Shown here one piece after another: positions 16,511 through 25,719 of a DNA stretch of 64,000 nucleotides. The translations under genes and the position numbers were made by a program. The notes below the pieces were generated by a model that saw nothing but the letters and a program-made list of their open reading frames with translations, searched no databases and was not told the DNA's origin. This stretch comes from Paenibacillus sp. FSL R7-0337 (GTDB taxonomy: Bacteria > Bacillota > Bacilli > Paenibacillales > Paenibacillaceae), in the NCBI RefSeq assembly GCF_037969875.1, contig NZ_CP150218.1:1922001-1986000 (forward strand). The letters run 5' to 3'. The stretch's first letter is position 1, and every line of letters starts with the position of its first letter.

Positions 16511-17953
16511 TTACAGAATAGGTGACAGCAGCCGGGAAATCCCCTCTTTCAGCTTAATTACCAGCGAGCGCTGCGCATAACGCTCCACGGTCAGCTCAGA
16601 GCACAGCCTGACATCATTTAGGAAAATGTCCTGGAGCTGTTCGGCAATCGCCCGGTCATACACAATGGCATTGACCTCGAAGTTCAGCCGGAAGCTGCGT
16701 GAATCGATATTCATCGTCCCGACAGAGGCAACCTCCCCGTCTGCGACAATCGTTTTGGCGTGCAGGAAGCCGTTCTCGTAGAGCAGGATATTGGCCCCGT
16801 AATTCAGCAGATCCCCGGCATAGGCCCAGGTGGCCCAATATACGAACGGATGGTCAGGCTTGTTAGGGATCATGATCTGCAGATCCACCCCGGAGAGCAG
16901 GGCGATTTTGCAGGCATCCATGAAGCTTGTATCCGGTATGAAGTATGGGGTCTGGATATACACGCTCTCCTTGGCTGACAAAATCAGCTTAATATACATG
17001 TTCTTAAGATGCTCCGTCGACGAATTGGGGCCGCTGGTAATGATCTGGACCGGGCTTGTCCCTGTATGCTGCTCCATGTTGAAGACGAATTCCCCGTAAT
17101 CCCCTCGCTCATGCTTCCCGGCCTGATGCCAGTCGAGGATGAATCTGCCCTGGATATGGCTGACCGCATTTCCGGTGATTCGAAGATGCGTGTCCCGCCA
17201 ATAGCCGAACTTCTTAACCTGCCCCAGATACTCATCTCCCACATTGAACCCGCCTATATAGGCAATGCTTCCGTCAATAATGCACAGCTTGCGGTGATTC
17301 CTGTTGTTGATCCGGAAGTTCAGCGGCTTGATCAGGGACGGGAAGAACACTTCAACCTCGCCCCCTGCTGCAAGCAACTCTCTGAAAAAATGCCGCGAAA
17401 TCCGCTTCGAGCCGACCTCGTCATATAGCAGCCGCACCTTCACGCCTTCCCGCGCCTTTCGGGTTAATTCATCCCTCAGCTGCTTGCCCAGAGCGTCCGG
17501 CTGAATGATGTAGTACTGAATATTGATTTCTGCGCGGGCTGAGCGGATATCCGCGAACAACGCGGCGAACTTCTGGTGGCCGTCACTGTAAATGACAATA
17601 TCATTATCGTTAGATAACAAGCCGTGCGACGAGCGGATATTCATGTTGATGAGCTGGGCATAGTTCTGCAGCAGCTGCGACCTGTCATCCGCCCCTTCCG
17701 CAAAAGCTGCCAGCTGCTTGTCCGCTTCAGCCTGGACATATTCCTGCTCTTCGATGAAGAGCTTATAGAAATTCTTCTTTTTGAGATTGCGCCCGAAAAA
17801 GATATACAAGACAAATCCCAGTATCGGGATGAAAAACAGCACCATCAGCCAGGCCCAGGTATACCCGGCCTCCCTGCGCTCAATGAACAGAAAGCCCAGG
17901 GCCAGAATGATGTTAATGAGGGTGACGACTGTGGTTAGACTTGCAAACTCCAT
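16511..17953 (-). CDS. cls: Cardiolipin synthase (phospholipase D superfamily)
   Basis: 480 residues, standard for bacterial cardiolipin synthase, which condenses two phosphatidylglycerol molecules to cardiolipin at the membrane. Two N-terminal membrane segments (about 5-22 and 33-53) precede the two catalytic HxKx4D motifs: HRKLCIID (H220, K222, D227) and HAKTIVAD (H398, K400, D405). Both are intact, as is the linker QTPYFIP. AAAGGGGAAAGAGC precedes the ATG. It stands as a monocistronic unit next to an HxlR-type regulator on the same strand. Confidence 0.95.
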   Translation of the reverse strand: MEFASLTTVVTLINIILALGFLFIERREAGYTWAWLMVLFFIPILGFVLYIFFGRNLKKKNFYKLFIEEQEYVQAEADKQLAAFAEGADDRSQLLQNYAQLINMNIRSSHGLLSNDNDIVIYSDGHQKFAALFADIRSARAEINIQYYIIQPDALGKQLRDELTRKAREGVKVRLLYDEVGSKRISRHFFRELLAAGGEVEVFFPSLIKPLNFRINNRNHRKLCIIDGSIAYIGGFNVGDEYLGQVKKFGYWRDTHLRITGNAVSHIQGRFILDWHQAGKHERGDYGEFVFNMEQHTGTSPVQIITSGPNSSTEHLKNMYIKLILSAKESVYIQTPYFIPDTSFMDACKIALLSGVDLQIMIPNKPDHPFVYWATWAYAGDLLNYGANILLYENGFLHAKTIVADGEVASVGTMNIDSRSFRLNFEVNAIVYDRAIAEQLQDIFLNDVRLCSELTVERYAQRSLVIKLKEGISRLLSPIL

Positions 17954-17989
17954 GCTCTTTCCCCTTTCCTCTCTGTCTCTCTCTGCTGC

Positions 17990-18361
17990 CTAAAAGTCCT
18001 CCAGCACCTTGGACCTGTCGCCATGAATCCTGTCCAGGTGCTCCTCTCCCCAGTAGCATAACAGATCCAGCGCGGGCTTCAGCCCCCAGCCGTAGGAAGT
18101 CAGCTCATACTCCACTCTGGGCGGAATCTCCTGGTAAATGGTCCGCGAGATAATCTCATCGCTCTCCAGACCCCTTAACTGGGCGGTCAGCACCTTCTGG
18201 GTTAAGCCGGGAATGAGCCGCAGCAGCTCGGAGGTGCGCTTCTGTCCGGTCATCAGATGGTAGATAATTAGCGGCTTCCACTTGCCGCCCATCACTTCGA
18301 GCGCTGCCTCCACGCCGACTCTATACTTTTTGGGAACGCTATCGCCACTCTGTTCAGTCAT
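17990..18361 (-). CDS. HxlR-family transcriptional regulator
   Basis: About 123 residues. The winged helix spans VGVEAALEVMGGKWKPLIIYHLMTGQKRTSELLRLIPGLTQKVLTAQLRGLE, the HxlR/MarR-like signature, followed by PPRVEYELTSYGWGLKPAL. I place the start at the ATG at 18361, 8 bases after GGAGG; longer in-frame starts have no such site and would overlap the operator region. It is divergent from a flavodoxin-fold oxidoreductase, the common arrangement in which HxlR proteins sense quinones, aldehydes or electrophiles and control a detoxifying enzyme. Confidence 0.9.
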   Translation of the reverse strand: MTEQSGDSVPKKYRVGVEAALEVMGGKWKPLIIYHLMTGQKRTSELLRLIPGLTQKVLTAQLRGLESDEIISRTIYQEIPPRVEYELTSYGWGLKPALDLLCYWGEEHLDRIHGDRSKVLEDF

Positions 18362-18394
18362 TGCTTCTGCCTCCGTTATGTAGGGTACCTCAAT

Positions 18395-18426
18395 GTTCCT
18401 ATGGAACATACACCTTCCTATAGAAC
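18395..18426. promoter_or_regulatory. Twin palindromic operator between HxlR and the oxidoreductase
   Basis: GTTCCTATGGAAC (18395-18407) is a perfect inverted repeat with a 3-base centre. A second copy with one change per arm, CTTCCTATAGAAC (18414-18426), is centred 19 bp away. The two sites lie in the divergent promoter region, consistent with cooperative binding by HxlR dimers. Confidence 0.6.
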
Positions 18427-18530
18427 AGCAAAGTGCGTACTTCCGCATTATTTTATTCCTGTATATAATAGCATCAGCCAAGGAACATGGCTACAAACCT
18501 GCTGTTAAGAAAGGTAGTGAAGATACCAGC

Positions 18531-19133
18531 ATGAGCATATTAATCGTCGTATCACACCCGAGACAGGATTCCCTGACCTTCCAGGTCGCCCGCCGTTTCG
18601 CAGAGGGACTTACCGCAGCCGGACACGGCTATGAAATATTGGATTTGCATGGGATAGGGTTTGACCCTGTCCTGCAGGGAAGGGAAGAACTCCATATGAC
18701 CGCAGGTGAACAGGAACAACCCTATTCACCTGAACTAGAGCGGGAAATGGAGCGGGTGCGGCAGCATGACGGTCTGGCATTTGTGTTTCCACTGTGGTGG
18801 TGGCATCTGCCGGCCATGCTGAAGGGGTATATCGACCGGGTGGTGAACAACAGGGTTGCCTACGGTACAAATAATCTGCATGGTTATCGTGCACTGTGGC
18901 TGGCGCTGGCAGGCGTAACAAAGGCGCAGATGAAAAAGCGCAGCTATGATGAAGCAACCGCCCGTCTGCTTAACGTGGGAATTGCCGATTATTGCGGAAT
19001 CACGGACTCCAGAGTAGAATTCCTCTACGATACTGCTAGTTCCGCACCCGGACATCGTGAGGCATTGCTCGAACAGGCCTATCAGGCGGGATTACATTAT
19101 GGCAAGGGGAAAACTGACAAATCGCAGGAATAA
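18531..19133 (+). CDS. NAD(P)H-dependent oxidoreductase, flavodoxin-like fold (MdaB/YwrO type)
   Basis: About 200 residues. ILIVVSHPRQDSLTFQVARRFAEGL is the FMN-phosphate-binding first strand-loop, and FVFPLWWWHLPAMLKGYIDRVV is the signature helix of NAD(P)H quinone reductases of the MdaB/YwrO group. The family reduces quinones by two electrons, limiting redox cycling. The ATG at 18531 is the most likely start; the frame extends upstream, but those codons overlap the operator. It is divergent from the HxlR gene, which probably represses it. Confidence 0.9.
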   Translation: MSILIVVSHPRQDSLTFQVARRFAEGLTAAGHGYEILDLHGIGFDPVLQGREELHMTAGEQEQPYSPELEREMERVRQHDGLAFVFPLWWWHLPAMLKGYIDRVVNNRVAYGTNNLHGYRALWLALAGVTKAQMKKRSYDEATARLLNVGIADYCGITDSRVEFLYDTASSAPGHREALLEQAYQAGLHYGKGKTDKSQE

Positions 19134-19139
19134 GGGAGA

Positions 19140-20021
19140 TCACAGAGTCACATCAAATTCATTCACATAAACGGCGTTGCCCGTCACTTCTATAGTATTG
19201 CCATTGTCCGACACGGACACTCTGACTCTGCCGTCCCTGCCGATCTCTTGGCCCTGCTCGATCAGCAGCTCGAAGGAGGGGGCTTGTCCGCCGATGTACC
19301 TGGAATAATAAGCCCCCATCACCCCAGAGGCTGTGCCTGTAACCGGGTCCTCAATAGTCCCTGAGAAGGGGGAGGAGAAATGGCGGGCATGCATATGCGC
19401 CTCAGGATCATTCGTCTCCAGGCAGAACGGGTGAATGGACGAGCGGGGCATCTCCTTCAGCACCTCTGGAAACCGCTTGTTGTCAGGCTGCATCCGGGTG
19501 AAGGCATCAAGGCTTGTAATCGGGACCAGTAAGGTCCACGTTCCAGTACTGCCGTACATGGTCGGCAGGGTCTGATCAATATCACCGGGCTCAAGGCCGA
19601 TCGAGCGGGCCAGGTCCTCAAGTGATCCTTTAAAAGCTTCAAACTGCGGACTGGCCTGCCTCATCGTCATATAGAGTTCGCCGCTATCTTCTGTGAGACG
19701 GATGGGCAAGACTCCTGCCTTGGTCTCGATGGTTAACTCTTTTTTGTCCCCCAGCATCCCCTTGCTCTTCAGGGCATACAACAACGCCATGGTCCCGTGA
19801 CCGCAGAGATTCATCTCATGCCCCGGGGTGAAATAACGGATTCTGATATCCGCCTGGTTGGATTTTAACGGAAACGCCGTCTCATTGAAACCCACCTTCG
19901 CTGTAATCTCCTGCATTTGCTGCTCTGTAAGACCCTCGCTGTCCAAGACAACCCCTGCCGGGTTCCCTTTGTTCGGAATACTGCTGAATGCATCGTAATG
20001 ATAGACTTTGATGTTCTGCAC
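19140..20021 (-). CDS. PhzF-family isomerase/epimerase-like protein
   Basis: 293 residues, the normal length for PhzF-type proteins, which share a pseudo-symmetric diaminopimelate-epimerase-like fold. The N-terminal half has [22 protein letters not shown] and VGFNETAFP with the conserved catalytic Glu (E47). [18 protein letters not shown] and [15 protein letters not shown] are the two substrate-phosphate-like loops. Outside phenazine producers the substrate is generally unknown, and nothing here suggests phenazine synthesis. The start is a GTG. Its 3' end converges with the oxidoreductase gene, only 6 bases away. Confidence 0.92.
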   Translation of the reverse strand: MQNIKVYHYDAFSSIPNKGNPAGVVLDSEGLTEQQMQEITAKVGFNETAFPLKSNQADIRIRYFTPGHEMNLCGHGTMALLYALKSKGMLGDKKELTIETKAGVLPIRLTEDSGELYMTMRQASPQFEAFKGSLEDLARSIGLEPGDIDQTLPTMYGSTGTWTLLVPITSLDAFTRMQPDNKRFPEVLKEMPRSSIHPFCLETNDPEAHMHARHFSSPFSGTIEDPVTGTASGVMGAYYSRYIGGQAPSFELLIEQGQEIGRDGRVRVSVSDNGNTIEVTGNAVYVNEFDVTL

Positions 20022-20088
20022 ACCTGCACCGCCTGTCTTTTTTGAGTATTATGTTAGCATAAATTAATAGAATGTGAATTTAAGATAT

Positions 20089-20901
20089 TTAGGCATTATG
20101 ATTATCCCGCAGAAATTCTACAGTCAGCGCAGAGAACTTCTCAGGTTCTTCTATAAAAGGCAGGTGGCGGCCGTCCGGGAATATTATTTTCGTGGAACGT
20201 CTGATGCCTTTGTGCAGAATTTCTGCGGTCTCTCTATTGTATGGGTGGTCCAATGCGCCAATGAGGATAAGAACTGGTTGAGCAATCTCCGCTAATCTAT
20301 GAATGGCATAAGGCTTGGGGACGCGCGATAGGCTTGGAGGGAACCGACAGAAGTTGCCGGGATTCCGCACATTGTCTATCGTTTTCTGTCTGGCCTTTTC
20401 TTTTGTTGCCGCAGGGAAGTAATAGTCCCAATAAGAATTAGCGATAAAATGGTCAATAGCTTGTTCAGCACCCTTCAGCCTGACCTGAATATGCTGTTTG
20501 ATCCCCTGCCATAGCATCCTGGCGGGATAGCTGCGGCCGCTGACCGAAGGGGCTGCCAGAATGAGGCGGTCCACATAGCCTGGATAGACCAGCGTGAAAT
20601 CGGTGGCTACGCTGCCGCCCAGGGATGAACCAACTAGAGTTACTTTTGTGAGGCCAAGGGTGTCCAGCAGCAGCTTCAGGTCCTCTACATGAGAGAACGA
20701 AGCGCGGGGAGTGACCGAATGTCCGTAGCCCCGCAGATCATAGCCGATAACATCGTAGCTGGTGGAGAACCTCACCATCTGCTCCTCCCATATCCGGTGG
20801 TCATTATAATTGCCATGGATGAAAACAACAGGCTCGCCGCTACCTTTTCTCTCATGAAACAGAGCTCCGCCTTCTACCTCTATGTATCCCGGTTTGAACA
20901 A
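20089..20901 (-). CDS. Alpha/beta-fold hydrolase
   Basis: 270 residues. VVFIHGNYNDHRIW contains the HG oxyanion segment, GYDLRGYGHS follows, and GSSLGG is the nucleophile elbow (S93). IGALDHPYN and GRHLPFIEEPE supply the likely Asp and His. No signal peptide, so cytosolic; the substrate is unknown. The start is TTG with AAGGAG 9 bases upstream. It lies 17 bases after a small ribbon-helix-helix gene and is probably co-transcribed with it. Confidence 0.9.
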   Translation of the reverse strand: MFKPGYIEVEGGALFHERKGSGEPVVFIHGNYNDHRIWEEQMVRFSTSYDVIGYDLRGYGHSVTPRASFSHVEDLKLLLDTLGLTKVTLVGSSLGGSVATDFTLVYPGYVDRLILAAPSVSGRSYPARMLWQGIKQHIQVRLKGAEQAIDHFIANSYWDYYFPAATKEKARQKTIDNVRNPGNFCRFPPSLSRVPKPYAIHRLAEIAQPVLILIGALDHPYNRETAEILHKGIRRSTKIIFPDGRHLPFIEEPEKFSALTVEFLRDNHNA

Positions 20902-20918
20902 TTGCTTCCACTCCTTCC

Positions 20919-21149
20919 TTATAGGAGATCTGCCTTCTGCAAATTATCTTCAATGATGGAACGCAGCACCTCAGAGACGGAATAGTCACCTCTGCCGCAG
21001 CTACGGTCAATTTCATTCCAAACTTCCTGCGGCAACGTCAGCGAGATTTTGCGCGTAACACCGATTGGTTTGCGGCCGGCACCTCTGCGTGCCCCGCCCT
21101 GTTTGCTTACCTTATTCACGCCGGTTGACACTTGGTTATCCTCCATCAT
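20919..21149 (-). CDS. Ribbon-helix-helix (CopG/Arc-type) DNA-binding protein
   Basis: 76 residues. After a basic Gly/Arg tract (GGARRGAGRKPIG) comes RKISLTLPQEVWNEIDRSC, the beta-strand and first helix of an RHH fold, then SVSEVLRSIIEDNLQ, the second helix. Such proteins act as dimers on short operators, as local repressors or antitoxins. No toxin-like partner is visible; the next gene is an alpha/beta hydrolase. It may autoregulate this two-gene unit. Confidence 0.8.
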   Translation of the reverse strand: MMEDNQVSTGVNKVSKQGGARRGAGRKPIGVTRKISLTLPQEVWNEIDRSCGRGDYSVSEVLRSIIEDNLQKADLL

Positions 21150-21244
21150 TTATCACCCGCCATTATCATTACACATCGTGATGGCATGTTCAATTTATGC
21201 TACCTTAATCAAAACGCATACACCCGGTGCATGGATGCTATGCG

Positions 21245-21276
21245 TGCCCAATGTGGTCGGTTTTTCGATTACATAC
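21245..21276. repeat. Single copy of a dispersed repeat (CAATGTGGTCGGTTTTTCGATTACAT)
   Basis: GGTCGGTTTTTCGATTACAT here matches ATCGGTTTTTCGATTATAT in the 51-bp repeat at 43950-44050. It sits directly beyond the terminator of the glycan operon. Confidence 0.55.
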
Positions 21277-21324
21277 AAAAAAAACAGCAACGAACCTCGC
21301 CCTAAAGCGGACGATCCGTTGCTG
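21277..21324 (-). terminator. Terminator of the N-glycan operon
   Basis: Minus-strand CAGCAACG (21324-21317) pairs with CGTTGCTG (21292-21285), followed by eight T residues. Confidence 0.88.
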
Positions 21325-21391
21325 CAATCATAAAAAGCTATACGATTTGTCTATTCTGTTGTCTACTCAGCCAAGCCATTTATTCAGCCAT

Positions 21392-22888
21392 CTACTCAGC
21401 CGCATCTTGCTTCCCCAGCCAAGCTAACTCCGCCATCGCCCGCAGCGGGCCGCGGATGCCTGCGGCCACTTCCGCTTCGGTCTGTGCTTCCGGCTTGTCG
21501 CTCCAGATGGAGAAGGTGGTGCCGATGATTTCATGCGGATAGGCTCCCGTGTATTCCTGTTTGGCTTCCCCGGTACGGTTCGGGAACAGTCCGGGATGCC
21601 AGGAGGCGCGGATTTTCTCAGCTGTCGGATAAGTGTAGCCCGCATGTTCGCCCAGCACGTAATACAAGTAGCCGTCGTTGTAGTTGATCACCTGATGTCC
21701 CTTGGCCAGAATGTCTTCCACCGGGGCCATCATCGGGTGCCACTTCGTCCAATATGTGATCTGAATAGACGGCTTGGGCGCGACCCGCTGGGTCTGATCC
21801 GCACGGTACAGGCCATCATTCCAGGCGCGGACCGTCCAGCCCATCGACTCCAAATGTTCAGCGACTTCATTAAGGTAATCAATATACGTGTCCACACCCG
21901 TGCCGCCGCTGATGTTCAACACATTCCGGGCGTACTCCGCGAGCTGCGGATACTTATCAAACTCCGCAAAGTTAATGAATTCATCCCCGCCGATATGAAA
22001 AAAGCGGCTGCCCGCAAACAACTCGGCGTATTCGTCAATCAAATCCAGCACGAACCGGCGGGCTGCCGGATTCGTAATATCCAGCGCACCCGGGGCCGGG
22101 TTGCCCGCTGCATCCTTGAGCAGCCACTCCGGATGCGTCCGGAGGGCCTGGCCCAGATGCCCCGGTGAATCCAATGAAGGGATGATATCCACATGATAAC
22201 GCTGCGCCTCAAGGATAATCGCCTTCATCGCCTGCTTGGTTAAAGCTTGCTCCGACACCATCTCAGGATGGCTCTCGCTCATCAGCCGGAAGCCCTCATT
22301 CTCGGAGAAATGCAACTGCAATGTATTGAGCCGAAGCCGGGACATTTCTCTGATCCGCTCTAGGAGCCAGTCTTCGCTATAGAATTTGCGGCCGATGTCG
22401 ATATGCAGTGCCCGCTCAGGCATTACGGGATAATCGGTGACTCTACCATAAGGAACGAAGCCGTCATTCGCCAGTCTCTGCAACAGCGTCCGCAGACCAT
22501 ACATCAACGCACGTTCACTTGAGGCGGTGATCTTCGCACAGGCCCCGATGTCAATGACGTAAGCTTCCTGGCTGTCCGGCTTTCCAGTAGCTTCATGTTC
22601 CGTCAGTTCAATGACGATATCGCCCGAAGCGGATGCCTCCGTATCCCCGTAAGCGACAGTCATGATCTGGTCAGCAGGTGTCAGAATGCCCGCATATTCC
22701 CCCAGAACCATTAAGACTGTTTCGTTCAGAATACTGTTATTATCCGATCTGGCATTGTCCACAATCCGGGTTTTGGACCCGGTAGACAACCGCCATGACT
22801 CCCCGGATGCCGCCGCGATCTGCTGCTGTACACCGGTGAGCGGGCCGTTATTGGAGGTGCGCCGCTCTAATGGTTCATTCTTATCCAT
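21392..22888 (-). CDS. Beta-N-acetylhexosaminidase, GH20
   Basis: About 498 residues. A GH20b-like N-terminal domain (to about 130) precedes a TIM barrel with RALHIDIGRKFYSEDWL, and HIGGDEF carries the catalytic Asp-Glu pair (D302, E303). The family removes terminal beta-GlcNAc/GalNAc by substrate-assisted catalysis. No signal peptide: it acts in the cytoplasm on imported sugars. The second of two close ATGs (22888) has the right spacing to GGAGG; the frame extends upstream to a GTG at 22903. It is the last gene of the operon and could remove antennary or core GlcNAc. Confidence 0.9.
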   Translation of the reverse strand: MDKNEPLERRTSNNGPLTGVQQQIAAASGESWRLSTGSKTRIVDNARSDNNSILNETVLMVLGEYAGILTPADQIMTVAYGDTEASASGDIVIELTEHEATGKPDSQEAYVIDIGACAKITASSERALMYGLRTLLQRLANDGFVPYGRVTDYPVMPERALHIDIGRKFYSEDWLLERIREMSRLRLNTLQLHFSENEGFRLMSESHPEMVSEQALTKQAMKAIILEAQRYHVDIIPSLDSPGHLGQALRTHPEWLLKDAAGNPAPGALDITNPAARRFVLDLIDEYAELFAGSRFFHIGGDEFINFAEFDKYPQLAEYARNVLNISGGTGVDTYIDYLNEVAEHLESMGWTVRAWNDGLYRADQTQRVAPKPSIQITYWTKWHPMMAPVEDILAKGHQVINYNDGYLYYVLGEHAGYTYPTAEKIRASWHPGLFPNRTGEAKQEYTGAYPHEIIGTTFSIWSDKPEAQTEAEVAAGIRGPLRAMAELAWLGKQDAAE

Positions 22889-22923
22889 ATCCATACCTCC
22901 CACCTCTCCCTTCTTCGCGTGGA

Positions 22924-25713
22924 TCAGCGCAGCCGGAGGCCGACCGTTGTAATCTGATGTCCGCCAAGCGGCAGCTTGAGCGAAGCATCTCCTTCAGTCT
23001 GAAGCTCTTCACCTTCTGCTTCCAGCACATTCGAAGTATAGAAGGCAGCAACCGGCAGCGCGGATTCCAGCTCCAGCTCGCAAGGCTCAGCCGTCAGGTT
23101 GAACCAGCGGAGCAACACATCGCCGCGTTCCTTGTTCAGCTTCATAGAGGAGAAGGCAGCGGTCTTGCTACTCCAGCGAACAGCCGAATACACAGCGGGA
23201 ATTGTCCCCGCATGAACCTCTGCCTGCGCAAAGGTCCAAGGAATCTGGAATTGGTATGCAGCCGCAGCGGTACCGGAAGTTACGGCATCCCCGCTATGTG
23301 GCAGGAGCAGCAGATCTGCTGTTTGCTCTCCCAGACACTGGGCTTCCGGTGTAGGGAACCAGCCCCAGTCGCCCATCTCGCCGACACTGCGGAGCAGCGT
23401 CACGGCGATTGTACCACGGCCATCCCGCAGAATCTCGTATTCGTGTAATCCGAGATTAGCGACTGTCAGGCCTGCATTGTCCCCGGCAACATCCACGAAG
23501 CACTGCTGATGCTGGGCATTGCTCGGGTTCTGCCATTCCGGTGCCGGCTCATTCGGACGTTCCGCCAGCTCGAACATCGAATCCACGCGGTGCGAGGCTG
23601 CGGCCAGATCCGCAGGGAACAGCATCCGCAGACGGTGGTCTTTAGCCGTGTTATCTATGAAGCTCTTTACTTCCAATCCCTTGCCGCTACGCTCCAGTCT
23701 CAAGACCGTCCGCAGCTTAAGGGTTACTCTAGCGGCACTAAGTTTAGCCTGCCGTTCCGGGTAATAGACCAATGCCCGCTGCTCTTCTTCCAGCAAGGCA
23801 TCGGCCGAAGCCGGGATCTCCCAGGCATGGGTGATTTCGATGGAAGCGCGGCATGGCGTATCTTCAATGACAGCGATCTGCGCGTCAAGCCCCAGAGTCG
23901 TCAGCGGTACTTCACCCGCAGGCTGTCTGTACATATACTCATTTCCTATGTCACCAGTATTCTCGTAGACACCGAGGTCTCGGTAGACTTTGCCGCTAGG
24001 CTTATGCTCCAGCGTGAAGGAACCGTCAGCCATAACCTCGACCCGCAGCGTGTCGTTCTCCAATACGCGCGCGCCTTGAATCAGCGAAGCCGTGACGGAA
24101 GCCACAGCTTGCAGGTTCCCCTCCGAAGCGCTTCTGGCAGTATCGGCTTCCGCGGCAGCCGCCCCAACAGGACGGACCCAGGCATAGGTGCGCAGCCCCA
24201 GGGCAGGCACATCCGCCGCCTCGAAGGTCAGCCGCACCTTGCGGCAGCTATACGGCTGGCGGAAGCGGTCATCCGGCAGGTCGTAGCCGAAGGACAGGCC
24301 GAGATCCTCTACTGTACAAGGAACCGGCTGGCCTTGTTCATCGACCAGAACCCGTCCGGCCAGGTCCACGGCTTTCATCAACCGGGCATTCTCTTCAAGA
24401 GGCAGCCCATCGCGCAGATATTGGCGGGCTGCGTCCAGCTCAACGGTAACCGTACCGGTGCGGCTCCAGCCGCTGGTATTCGTCACCACGAGCGGAAGCG
24501 CCTCTTCGCCGTAAGCGGCGAAGCCGGTGGTGTCGACCGCTGCGGTGATCGCCTGCATACTATCCGCTACGATGCCTTCGGCCGTGTGATAGCTCTTGTC
24601 GAAGCGGGTGACCATCTCGCGGTGCACCTCATCCACGCTGCAGCCGCAGATGGAATCATGCGGATGGTTCTGCAGCAGCGTCTTCCACGCATAATCCAGC
24701 AGATGCTGCGGATACTCTCCGCCGTGCAGCCCCGCGATAACAGCCAACGGCTCGGCTACTTTTTCCAGCATGGCCTGACCGCGCTGGTTGAGCTGCTTCA
24801 GGTACACGCGGGCAGAAGCGGTATTAACCAGCGTTCCCCAGCCGTCCGTGCGCTGGCTCCGAAGTTCTCCCTTCACTGTAGACAGGCTGCGGCCAGCCAA
24901 TGAAGCTTCCACTGCCTTGATATAGTCCGGGAAGTTCGAGTGAACGAAGGCGACCTCCGGGTGCAGCTTCTCTGCTGTGCGGATCGCCTCCGGCAGGTCA
25001 GTCTGCAGCGGCTGGTGATCGCAGCCGTTCATGAACAGCAGCTGATCGGTCGCTGCATACTGCCGGGCATCGCCCAGCTTACGCTCCCAGAAGCGGCGGG
25101 CCTCCTCAAGCTCCACCGGAACCTCATTCCCGTTGGAATACCAGTTGGCGAACAGGATGCCCAGCACCTGCGAGCCGTCCGGCCCTTCCCAGACCAGCTC
25201 CGAGAACGAGGATTCATAGCCGTCATCCGAGACCATATTGTTGAAGCCCGTCGGCTTCACGCCGCGTCCGAAGAACGCGTTGGTAATGCCGGCCTGCTGC
25301 ATAAGCTGCGGAATCTGTCCGGTCAGGCCGAAGGTGTCCGGGAAATAACCAATTTTGGACACTTCACCATAGACTGCCGCATCCTGATGTCCCAGCTGTA
25401 AGTTACGCACATTGGCTTCCGGGCTGGTCAGGAACGCATCCTGAAGAATGTACCAAGGTCCGATAAATATCCGGCCCTCCCGGATATGCCGTATCAGCCG
25501 CTCCCGGTTCTCCGGGCGGACCTGCAGATAATCCTCGATGATAATCGTCTGCCCGTCGAAGAAAAAGCTGCGGAAGTCCGGGTTCTGCTCCAGCGTGTCC
25601 AGCAGCGTATCCACGAGCTGAATCAGCCGGATGTGATGGCGCTCATAAGGCAGATACCATTCCCGGTCCCAGTGCGTATGCGAGATAATATGTGCCGTCT
25701 GTTGTTTGGTCAT
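22924..25713 (-). CDS. Alpha-mannosidase, GH38 (929 residues)
   Basis: A zinc-dependent retaining alpha-mannosidase. The N-terminal HIISHTHWDREWY supplies zinc-binding residues, and IGYFPDTFGLTGQIPQLMQQAGI is characteristic of the bacterial GH38 subgroup related to MngB. HDSICGCSVDEVHREM marks the end of the catalytic part, then a long beta-rich C-terminal region. No signal peptide, so cytosolic. The start follows the GH130 stop by only 6 bases, so the genes are translationally coupled. It probably clips alpha-1,3/1,6- or alpha-1,2-mannose from imported oligomannose. A second, distinct GH38 lies upstream, suggesting division of linkage specificity. Confidence 0.93.
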   Translation of the reverse strand: MTKQQTAHIISHTHWDREWYLPYERHHIRLIQLVDTLLDTLEQNPDFRSFFFDGQTIIIEDYLQVRPENRERLIRHIREGRIFIGPWYILQDAFLTSPEANVRNLQLGHQDAAVYGEVSKIGYFPDTFGLTGQIPQLMQQAGITNAFFGRGVKPTGFNNMVSDDGYESSFSELVWEGPDGSQVLGILFANWYSNGNEVPVELEEARRFWERKLGDARQYAATDQLLFMNGCDHQPLQTDLPEAIRTAEKLHPEVAFVHSNFPDYIKAVEASLAGRSLSTVKGELRSQRTDGWGTLVNTASARVYLKQLNQRGQAMLEKVAEPLAVIAGLHGGEYPQHLLDYAWKTLLQNHPHDSICGCSVDEVHREMVTRFDKSYHTAEGIVADSMQAITAAVDTTGFAAYGEEALPLVVTNTSGWSRTGTVTVELDAARQYLRDGLPLEENARLMKAVDLAGRVLVDEQGQPVPCTVEDLGLSFGYDLPDDRFRQPYSCRKVRLTFEAADVPALGLRTYAWVRPVGAAAAEADTARSASEGNLQAVASVTASLIQGARVLENDTLRVEVMADGSFTLEHKPSGKVYRDLGVYENTGDIGNEYMYRQPAGEVPLTTLGLDAQIAVIEDTPCRASIEITHAWEIPASADALLEEEQRALVYYPERQAKLSAARVTLKLRTVLRLERSGKGLEVKSFIDNTAKDHRLRMLFPADLAAASHRVDSMFELAERPNEPAPEWQNPSNAQHQQCFVDVAGDNAGLTVANLGLHEYEILRDGRGTIAVTLLRSVGEMGDWGWFPTPEAQCLGEQTADLLLLPHSGDAVTSGTAAAAYQFQIPWTFAQAEVHAGTIPAVYSAVRWSSKTAAFSSMKLNKERGDVLLRWFNLTAEPCELELESALPVAAFYTSNVLEAEGEELQTEGDASLKLPLGGHQITTVGLRLR

Positions 25714-25719
25714 AACCGG

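Noticed and set aside
23509..24903. 464-codon plus-strand frame
   Set aside because: Antisense shadow of the GH38 gene; no homology-like motifs, typical of GC-rich antisense frames. The same applies to 45250-46749 and 35948-36952.
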